Part shown: piece after piece, positions 5,443-10,660 of the stretch
Layout: each line of letters starts with the position of its first letter
Position numbering within the stretch: the stretch's first letter is position 1
Assembly (NCBI GenBank): GCA_934394515.1
Contig: CAKRRU010000090.1
Location: 1-10,660 of the forward strand
Direction: 5' to 3'
Length of the DNA: 10,660 bases
Origin: an uncultured Acetatifactor sp.
GTDB taxonomy: Bacteria > Bacillota > Clostridia > Lachnospirales > Lachnospiraceae
The notes under the pieces: model-generated
What the model was told of the DNA's origin: nothing
The model's input: only the letters and a program-made list of their open reading frames with translations
The model's database searches: none
Program-made: the position numbers and the translations under genes

Positions 5443-7116
5443 TTAATATCGGAAATTCATAAAATTCTTATTGTATTCATGAATATATTCATAATATTCT
5501 TCTGTATCTTTATTAATTTTCATGCTTTCATTAATAATGGAAAAATCGCTTACGTTAATCAATAGGATCAATGCTGCAATAATCCCAAGAGAAACTCTTA
5601 CAATTTTACGTTTCCATTGTCTGAGCAAATTACAATATCCTATGACGCTATAAGGCATAACAAACAGAAAATACGGTAATACATATCTGCTCTTTGTCTC
5701 CCAAAAGGTCCAAAACACAAAGGCTCCGATCACTAACAGAAATGGCAGTAATTCTCCAATACCTGCATTTTTTTCCGTAATCAGGTACATGAGAATGCCA
5801 AACAAATAAACCGACTGGCACACATCAAAGAATGCGATCAACAGAATATTAATCTTGCCGCCATCAAATATGGTGGATTTCACAAGCGGTGACAGTTCTA
5901 CATTCGAGATCTTATTACTCTGCAAAGTGAAACATTCAAAAGTAGGATTGTTCCACAAAATCGCCCATTTTCTGTTAAAAAAAGACCATGCATATTCCGG
6001 ATCCGCCACAAAATGTCTCAATGATTCCCTGATGTTATCCTGACTGACTTTCGCTGTGGCATGGGTGTCATAATTATTTTCCACAAAAGTTGCTTCATTG
6101 TAAGTATTATACCATCCGGGCGCACTTTCTGTGTCCTGCAGCCCCATGGCAACATGTGCCCATTTACTGTTACCGGCACCGGATTCTACATGTAAACGGG
6201 CGCTGATATAAGCTGTGGGGATGCTGCTTATTGCAAAAGTCAGCACTGTAACCACTATCAGATTACCTGCTATTTTCAATTTCTCCTGTTTTCCCGGAGT
6301 ACGATCTGTAATGAGGTGCATGAAATAGAAAACTGCGATTCCCACAAAAATAATGAGACAATTTTGTTTAAATATCACGGACAGGGCCATATTGATGCCA
6401 CAAAGCAGAGAATAACGCATCTTTTTGGATCGCCGGTATAGAAGCGCCATCCAGACAGCCACTATGGCAAATGCGTATCCGATATGATCTCCATAAATAT
6501 TATTGACCAAAAATGCATAAGGAAGATAGGTGGACAAAATCACCCCCTGTACTGCTGTAAATGCATTTTTTTTAAACAGCAGACAGCAAATCTGATACAG
6601 TCCTACAATAGTCACCACATAGAAAAATATGAGAATCACGTATATCACATAAAAACTTTGCACCGTATCCATAAACCGTAGCAAAAAAGCCACCAGTAAT
6701 ATCATGCCGTTCTGATGCGGCCACATATAGGCATATCCACCGGGTTCCCAGGGAGTGGTATTCCCTTCGAGAAAAGCCCCGGCACACATATAAATCTTTT
6801 CTGAATCGCCAAAGTACCAAAAGCCTGTCCGGCTGACCCACCATAGCAGAAAAACGGTCATTCCGGTGATACAAGCGTAAAAAATATATTGTCCATAACG
6901 ATCCAGAAATTGTTTTATTCTGCATTTTCCGGCAATATAGCACAGCAATACTGTAATACCGATGCATAAAATCTGACGCCAGGGATTATTTTTCATGTAA
7001 TATACTTGTTCGGTTACCCTCTGCATATTACAGATCGTAAAAAGTCCCTGCAAGAACAGATATCCTATAATAATGATCGATATGATACGGACAGTTTTGG
7101 AATATATTTTTTTCAT
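5443..7116 (-). CDS. Polytopic membrane glycosyltransferase-like protein (GT39/ArnT type)
   Basis: A 557-residue integral membrane protein with about 11-13 hydrophobic helices. It has the layout of GT-C glycosyltransferases that take sugars from polyprenyl-phosphate donors. The acidic motif FGDSEK (residues 102-107) sits in the first large outer loop after two or three helices, where GT39-type enzymes keep a catalytic acidic residue. A long soluble outer segment (about 310-425) includes MGLQDTES and PGWYN. The motif WETKSRYVLPYF (472-483) is typical of this group in Firmicutes. It probably decorates a cell-surface polymer; donor and acceptor are unknown. The start is ATG at 7116, preceded at eight bases by GGAAAGG (7125-7131). 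The longer frame to 7152 has no ribosome site and would overlap the proposed -10. No glycan-synthesis genes adjoin it, so it stands alone. Confidence 0.75.
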   Translation of the reverse strand: MKKIYSKTVRIISIIIIGYLFLQGLFTICNMQRVTEQVYYMKNNPWRQILCIGITVLLCYIAGKCRIKQFLDRYGQYIFYACITGMTVFLLWWVSRTGFWYFGDSEKIYMCAGAFLEGNTTPWEPGGYAYMWPHQNGMILLVAFLLRFMDTVQSFYVIYVILIFFYVVTIVGLYQICCLLFKKNAFTAVQGVILSTYLPYAFLVNNIYGDHIGYAFAIVAVWMALLYRRSKKMRYSLLCGINMALSVIFKQNCLIIFVGIAVFYFMHLITDRTPGKQEKLKIAGNLIVVTVLTFAISSIPTAYISARLHVESGAGNSKWAHVAMGLQDTESAPGWYNTYNEATFVENNYDTHATAKVSQDNIRESLRHFVADPEYAWSFFNRKWAILWNNPTFECFTLQSNKISNVELSPLVKSTIFDGGKINILLIAFFDVCQSVYLFGILMYLITEKNAGIGELLPFLLVIGAFVFWTFWETKSRYVLPYFLFVMPYSVIGYCNLLRQWKRKIVRVSLGIIAALILLINVSDFSIINESMKINKDTEEYYEYIHEYNKNFMNFRY

Positions 7117-7147
7117 CTGTTCGGCCTTTCCATATAAATTCCCTTTG

Positions 7148-7176
7148 AACATATCATATTTTTATAGTCGATTCAA
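7148..7176 (-). promoter_or_regulatory. Candidate promoter of the membrane glycosyltransferase-like gene
   Basis: On the minus strand, TTGAAT (7171-7176) and TATGTT (7148-7153) are 17 bases apart, each matching consensus 4/6. Transcription would begin near 7141, just upstream of the GGAAAGG site and the ATG at 7116. This supports the shorter protein start. The region is AT-rich, so other assignments are possible. Confidence 0.35.
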
Positions 7177-7210
7177 TAGCGGTGCCCATCTCTTAATAAT
7201 TTATAAAATA

Positions 7211-7402
7211 ATGCTTTTTCCTCTTTCTTCGGAGTTTGTCTTCACCGACAACAGTGATCCCGAGAAACAGGATGTTCAGTACTCAGCTGAAGAACCGGTT
7301 ACTCACATCAGAGATGACACCCAGTACTTCGATTCTCAGACCACCCGTGCTACTGTAGCTGACGGTCAAATTACTGCAATGACTCGTATCTATATGCCAT
7401 AA
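7211..7402 (+). pseudogene. Orphan 3' coding fragment of unrecognised family
   Basis: From about 7226 the base composition and codon use become gene-like, and a plus frame runs to TAA at 7402. It encodes EFVFTDNSDPEKQDVQYSAE, then EPVTHIRDDTQYFDSQTTRA and TVADGQITAMTRIYMP. The peptide is hydrophilic, alternates like beta strands and ends cleanly 38 bp before a terminator, as a real protein C-terminus would. Upstream of 7226 the DNA is AT-rich promoter-type sequence of the divergent gene. The only nearby ATG (7211) has no ribosome site. I do not recognise the family; a secreted or surface beta-rich protein tail is a guess. It reads as the last part of a gene whose 5' end was deleted. A 60-residue functional peptide is the alternative. 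Confidence 0.4.
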
Positions 7403-7440
7403 CCGGAAAGTTACGAAAGCATAGCTGCGCATAGGCAAAA

Positions 7441-7487
7441 ATAAAACAGTGACCGGGAGCTTGCTCACAGGGCACTGTCTTTTTTTG
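7441..7487 (+). terminator. Intrinsic terminator of element copy II
   Basis: ACAGTG (7446-7451) pairs with CACTGT (7473-7478), then a mismatch and CC/GG. The apex is the same GGGAG-CTTG-CTC with G-A mismatch and bulged A seen at 163-183. A run of seven T (7480-7486) follows on the plus strand. It would terminate whatever gene once ended at 7402. The outer stem differs completely from that of copy I while the apical 15-16 bases are identical. Confidence 0.8.
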
Positions 7488-7494
7488 TCGTGAT

Positions 7495-7550
7495 GCGGCG
7501 AACGCCGCGATATGAAATAAAATTGGACGCATCCCTTGCGGACAATTTTA
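7495..7550 (+). other. Two hairpins of element copy II, one with tandem G-A mismatches
   Basis: GCGGCG (7495-7500) and CGCCGC (7503-7508) form a tight palindrome around AA. A second hairpin has TAAAATTG (7518-7525) paired with CAATTTTA (7543-7550) and an inner stem CGCA (7528-7531)/TGCG (7537-7540). Between the two stems each strand has GA, giving a symmetric tandem G-A internal loop. The order matches copy I: terminator, CGGCG-type hairpin, ATGAA, second hairpin containing GACGC, GAAT, then a TGGC. Confidence 0.55.
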
Positions 7551-7577
7551 TGAATAGCGTGGCTCATTGCGGATATA

Positions 7578-7796
7578 GGGCTGGCTCAAGCATTTTTCTT
7601 GATCCAGTCCTACATGTTTTGTTGAGTTTCGTCATAGTCCCGCTATTCTTGTCAGGCCGGGGCTGGCTCGATAGTTTTTAACCTCTTGACCCCGCATATC
7701 TTGACGGACCGGGGCTGGCTCGATAGTTTTTAACCTCTTGGTCCCACATATCTTGACGGACTGGGGCTGGCTCACGAATTTTGATCAGCTCAGCCC
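7578..7796. repeat. Hairpin repeat array, family A (52-bp period)
   Basis: The core GGGCTGGCTC occurs at 7578, 7660, 7712 and 7764, spaced 82, 52 and 52 bp. Units 7660-7711 and 7712-7763 differ at only four of 52 positions. Hairpins with a 15-base loop recur at exact 52-bp steps: TCCCG/CGGGG (7638-7662), CCCCG/CGGGG (7690-7714) and TCCCA/TGGGG (7742-7766). Two longer hairpins flank them: GGGCTGGCTCAAG (7578-7590) pairs with 7598-7610, and GGGCTG (7764-7769) pairs with CAGCCC (7791-7796). No reading frame is convincing. Function unknown. Confidence 0.75.
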
Positions 7797-7810
7797 AATG
7801 CAAAGCTACT

Positions 7811-8057
7811 CCAGGGGGTATAAATATGCCAAAAACGTCCATTCGTACCCTGGTTTAAGCCGCAAGCAGGGTACAGATGACCTGAAGTGACTGCCTGTAC
7901 CCTGGTTTAAGTCACAAGCAGGGTACAGATGACCTAAAGCGATTGTCTGTACCCAGGCACAAGTTGTGTGCAGGGTATAAACGTTACAAAACGGGAAAAG
8001 CTACCCTGGTAAAACATAAAAAGGGTACAGCTGCATGAAATCTGCCATCTGTACCCT
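7811..8057. repeat. Hairpin repeat array, family B (52-bp period, CAGGGTAC stems)
   Basis: Five hairpins with the stem CAGGGTACAG/CTGTACCCTG or close variants lie in tandem: 7811-7853, 7867-7904, 7919-7956, 7971-8008 and 8022-8057. Units from 7845 to 8001 repeat at exactly 52 bp. Loops are 18 or 24 bases and vary. The arms can also pair the other way: GTACCCTG (7845-7852) with CAGGGTAC (7867-7874), and likewise at 7897-7926 and 7949-7978. Each arm therefore has two possible partners. The array continues the spacing of family A with one extra base at the junction. It lies between an orphan plus-strand fragment and the 3' end of the ABC operon. Confidence 0.8.
8015..8057 (-). terminator. Intrinsic terminator of the ABC transporter operon
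   Basis: On the minus strand AGGGTACAG (8057-8049) pairs perfectly with CTGTACCCT (8030-8022), followed by TTTT (8021-8018). It lies about 50 bp past the stop of the last permease gene. It is also the final unit of the family B hairpin array. Confidence 0.75.
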
Positions 8058-8105
8058 ATAACATAAAATATAAATTTTGATATATTTTCTTAGTTAACTT
8101 TCCAT

Positions 8106-9107
8106 TTACCGCTCTTCGCGGAAGTACGCCAGTCCCAGGCTTGCAGGCGGCTGGTTCTCTCTCTTACTTCTCATACTGGTGATGACCAATACCAGTAATG
8201 TCACGACATAAGGAATCATCTTGTACAATTCCTGATACTCCATATGCTCAATACCGGTTGGCAGATACAGATACAGGATATACAATCCACCGAACAGGAA
8301 AGACGCAAATACACTGACATTGGGTCTCCAGATGGTGAAAATAACCAGTGCGATAGCCAGCCAGCCTCTGTCACCGAAAGCATCGTTGGACCATACCCCA
8401 CAGGCGTAGTCCATAACGTAATACAGACCGCCCAGTCCCGCGATCATGCAGCCCACGCAGGTAGCGATATATTTATATCTGGATACATTGATGCCGGCAG
8501 CATCTGCGGTATTGGGACCCTCACCGACTGCTCTTAAGTGCAGTCCGGTTCTGGTATGACTCAGGATATAAGATGCCGCAAACGCAATGATCACTGCCAG
8601 ATAAGCCAGGAATCCATAGGATAAAAACAGCTTGCCAAACCAGCCAAGCTTTGCAGCAAAGGGAAGGGACTTGCTGAAGTAGCTGCTGGTCGCAGACAAT
8701 GCAATGGAAGGTACATCACTGTTTACCAGCTTGATCAGGGATCCGCCGAAGAAGTTACCGAAACCGACACCGAAGGTGGTCATTGCCAGACCGGTCACGT
8801 TCTGGTTCGCCCGCAGGGTAACGGTCAGGAAGCAATACAACAGTCCCATCAGCAGGGAACCCAGCAGACAGCAGAGCATCGGAATCGCAATGGCAAGGAA
8901 CCCATTCATATTTGCCGCACCGCCCGCGGATCTCTCATAGAAGAAAGATCCGATGACACCACAGATACCTCCCACATACATAACACCGGGGATTCCCAGA
9001 TTCAGATTACCGGACTTCTCCGTAATGATCTCACCGGTACTTCCGTATAACAGAGGAATTCCCTGTACGATTGCTCTCGGAATAAATGCAAGTAAAAATG
9101 ACCACAT
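8106..9107 (-). CDS. ABC transporter permease, nucleoside (BMP) type, NupQ/YufQ-like
   Basis: A 333-residue inner-membrane permease of the branched-chain amino acid/ribose-type ABC permease superfamily (BPD_transp_2), about nine or ten membrane segments. The N-terminus carries a hallmark of the shorter of the two BMP-system permeases: GIPLLYGSTGEIITEKSG followed by NLNLGIPGVM. Another is the cytoplasmic loop SHTRTGLHLRAVGEGPNTAD (about residues 184-203), which contacts the ATPase. In B. subtilis and streptococci, relatives pair with a lipoprotein of the BmpA/Med family to import nucleosides; the exact substrate cannot be read here. ATG at 9107 lies two bases after the stop of the upstream permease, with AGGAGG (9118-9123) inside that gene's end, so translation is probably coupled. 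It is the last gene before the terminator at 8015-8057. Confidence 0.88.
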   Translation of the reverse strand: MWSFLLAFIPRAIVQGIPLLYGSTGEIITEKSGNLNLGIPGVMYVGGICGVIGSFFYERSAGGAANMNGFLAIAIPMLCCLLGSLLMGLLYCFLTVTLRANQNVTGLAMTTFGVGFGNFFGGSLIKLVNSDVPSIALSATSSYFSKSLPFAAKLGWFGKLFLSYGFLAYLAVIIAFAASYILSHTRTGLHLRAVGEGPNTADAAGINVSRYKYIATCVGCMIAGLGGLYYVMDYACGVWSNDAFGDRGWLAIALVIFTIWRPNVSVFASFLFGGLYILYLYLPTGIEHMEYQELYKMIPYVVTLLVLVITSMRSKRENQPPASLGLAYFREER

Positions 9108-9109
9108 GA

Positions 9110-10213
9110 TTACTGTTCCTCCTTTTCTGCCTTTTTACGGAACTGCAGGCGATAGGTAATGAAGAACTCACAACCGATGATAAAGAACAGGATAATACCT
9201 GTCAGAATATCGGAGTACGAATGATTCAGTCCAAAATTGGTAGAGATCTCACTGGCACCGCGATCCATGAAAATGATCAGGAAGCTGGAGAACACCATGG
9301 TCAGAGGATTGAACTTGGACATCCAGGATACCAGTACAGCGGTAAATCCCTGTCCGCCTGCAATCGTAGTGGTCACAGTATGATTGATACCTCCTACCAG
9401 AAGCAGACCTACCAGTCCGCACAGGGCACCGGACAACAACATGGTACGGATGATTACTTTTTCTACCTTAATGCCCACATATTTTGCGGTATTTTCACTC
9501 TCACCCACAACAGAGATCTCATATCCCTGCTTGCTGTAGTTAAGATATACATACATGAAAATCGTAATCACTACCGCCACTACAATACTTAACAGATACT
9601 TTGAACCAAATATCTGGGGCAGCCAGCCCACGTTGGTATTCTGGTTGATGATACCGATCTTACCGGATCCCTTGGGAACCTCCCATACAATGGTATAGAA
9701 TGCCACCAGCTGGGTAGCTATGTAGTTCATCATCAGCGTAGACAGCGTCTCATTGGTATTCCATTTTGCCTTGAAAAAGGCGGGGATGAAGCCCCAGATG
9801 GCTCCTGCTGCCAGGCTTGCCACGATCATGCACAGAATCACGACCCCATTGGGAAGTTTGTCTCCCAGACAGATCATGCAGGCTGCGGATGCCAGACCGC
9901 CGATCAGCACCTGTCCCTCTCCGCCGATATTCCAGAATTTCATCTTAAATGCCGGGGTCAGTGCCAATGCGATCAAAAGCAGGATCGCTATATTCTGAAA
10001 AGTGACCCAGGTCTTGCGGACAGATCCGAAAGCACCCAGAACGATGGACTGATATACCTGTAAAGGATTGATTCCGGTAGTGATTGTCGTAATGATACCA
10101 CAGAGTATCAACGCCAGCAGAATCGCCAGAAAGCGTATGCCCACAGATTTGTACCAGGGGAGTGCATCTCTTTTTACGATATGAAACAAAGGCTCTTTAT
10201 TCTTCTCCTTCAT
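9110..10213 (-). CDS. ABC transporter permease, nucleoside (BMP) type, NupP/YufP-like
   Basis: A 367-residue integral membrane protein, the longer partner of the two BMP-type permeases, with roughly ten helices and a basic N-terminus. Recognisable blocks are FWNIGGEGQVLIGGLASAAC (about 92-111), the family's version of the N-G-E-G-Q signature, TNETLSTLMMNYIATQLVAF (about 152-171), and YEISVVGESENTAKYVGIK (about 231-249), the ATPase-contacting loop. It should form the heterodimeric channel with the downstream permease. ATG at 10213 overlaps the end of the ATPase gene by 17 bases, and AGGAGG (10222-10227) is eight bases upstream, so the genes are coupled. No defect seen. Confidence 0.9.
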   Translation of the reverse strand: MKEKNKEPLFHIVKRDALPWYKSVGIRFLAILLALILCGIITTITTGINPLQVYQSIVLGAFGSVRKTWVTFQNIAILLLIALALTPAFKMKFWNIGGEGQVLIGGLASAACMICLGDKLPNGVVILCMIVASLAAGAIWGFIPAFFKAKWNTNETLSTLMMNYIATQLVAFYTIVWEVPKGSGKIGIINQNTNVGWLPQIFGSKYLLSIVVAVVITIFMYVYLNYSKQGYEISVVGESENTAKYVGIKVEKVIIRTMLLSGALCGLVGLLLVGGINHTVTTTIAGGQGFTAVLVSWMSKFNPLTMVFSSFLIIFMDRGASEISTNFGLNHSYSDILTGIILFFIIGCEFFITYRLQFRKKAEKEEQ

Positions 10214-10660
10214 GTTCTTTGCCTCCTACTCTGGTCATCAGCATACCGACCTCATTTTTATCTGTCTTTCTCGCATCCAGAATACCGCTGACTTCTCCGC
10301 CGCACAATACCATGATACGGTCGGACAGCTCCATCAGCACATCCAGATCCTCGCCTACGAAAATTACGGCAACGCCCTTTTTCTTCTGTTCGTTAATCAA
10401 ATCGTAAATGGTATAGGAAGAATTGATATCCAGTCCACGAACCGCATAAGCTGTCAACAGTACGGTAGGTGCGGATGCAATCTCTCTTCCTACGAGAACC
10501 TTCTGTACATTACCACCGGATAATCTGCGTACCGGAGTGGTGATACCCGGTGTTACAACCTCCAGATTTTCTACCACATCAGCCGCAAGCTGTTTGGAAG
10601 GCTTTCGGTTCGTAAACGGTGTATGTCCCTGTCGGAAGGAACGTAACATCATATTATCGG
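10197..10660 (-). CDS. ABC transporter ATP-binding protein, nucleoside (BMP) type, NupO/YufO-like, C-terminal part
   Basis: The gene runs off the right edge; about 154 C-terminal codons are visible, of a protein family usually near 510 residues with two ATPase domains. What is seen is the end of the second domain. It has ENLEVVTPG, the ABC signature LSGGNVQK (about 10500-10523), the Walker B region TVLLTAYAVRGLD and the switch region VIFVGEDLDVL. In this domain the usual Walker B Asp-Glu and the switch His are replaced, as is common in the second domain of YufO-like ATPases, so hydrolysis would rest on the first domain outside the window. The stop overlaps the start of the permease gene. A BmpA-type lipoprotein gene is expected further right but cannot be confirmed. 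Confidence 0.9.
   Translation of the reverse strand, partial: DNMMLRSFRQGHTPFTNRKPSKQLAADVVENLEVVTPGITTPVRRLSGGNVQKVLVGREIASAPTVLLTAYAVRGLDINSSYTIYDLINEQKKKGVAVIFVGEDLDVLMELSDRIMVLCGGEVSGILDARKTDKNEVGMLMTRVGGKEHEGEE

Noticed and set aside
7490..7681. 63-codon plus-strand frame after the second terminator
   Set aside because: It runs through palindromic hairpins and repeat units, so its codons mirror repeats rather than a protein.
7845..7978. CRISPR array: 30-bp palindromic repeats separated by 22-bp spacers
   Set aside because: The spacers are similar to each other rather than unique (AGATGACCTGAAG against AGATGACCTAAAG), the repeats diverge quickly, only three or four units exist and no cas gene is in the window.
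7638..8057. Plasmid-type iteron origin of replication
   Set aside because: There is no rep gene, DnaA-box cluster or partition gene nearby and the flanking genes are chromosomal housekeeping types; palindromic rather than plain direct iterons.

Overview
The window looks like a chromosomal segment of an anaerobic gut-type Lachnospiraceae (Clostridia, Bacillota). The reasons are moderate GC genes separated by AT-rich gaps, strong AGGAGG ribosome sites, and a gene mix typical of that family: an actinobacterial-length LeuA, a cytidylate-kinase-like protein, a cytoplasmic GH28, a GT39-like membrane protein and a BMP-type nucleoside ABC transporter. This assignment is an inference from gene content; no rRNA or other marker gene is present.

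Layout. Positions 1-311 hold structured non-coding DNA: a partial and a full copy of an intergenic hairpin element. Positions 312-2318 (minus) encode a 2-isopropylmalate synthase carrying a complete AraC-type DNA-binding domain at its C-terminus, preceded by a roughly 400-bp AT-rich regulatory gap. Positions 2727-3212 (minus) encode a shortened cytidylate-kinase-like protein. Positions 3274-3789 (minus) hold the decayed 3' parts of a GH2 glycosidase gene and a GtrA-like gene. Positions 3880-5391 (plus) encode a GH28 pectinase-type enzyme, which converges on a large membrane glycosyltransferase-like gene at 5443-7116 (minus). Positions 7117-8105 contain no intact gene: they hold an orphan 3' coding fragment, a second copy of the hairpin element, and a roughly 420-bp array of hairpins spaced every 52 bp. 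The right end (8106-10660, minus) is a nucleoside-type ABC transporter operon: ATPase (cut by the window edge), permease, permease.

How the parts fit. leuA, the kinase-like gene, GH28 and the membrane protein look like independent transcription units with their own promoters or terminators. The three ABC genes form one operon with overlapping or nearly abutting ends, and it ends at an intrinsic terminator that is itself the last unit of the hairpin array.

The most interesting points are: (i) the LeuA-AraC fusion, which suggests a leucine-sensing biosynthetic enzyme that may also be a transcription factor, with palindromic and direct-repeat candidate sites upstream and no T-box visible; (ii) the 52-bp-periodic hairpin array with compensatory stem changes; (iii) a recurring terminator/hairpin element whose loops are conserved while its stems change on both sides.
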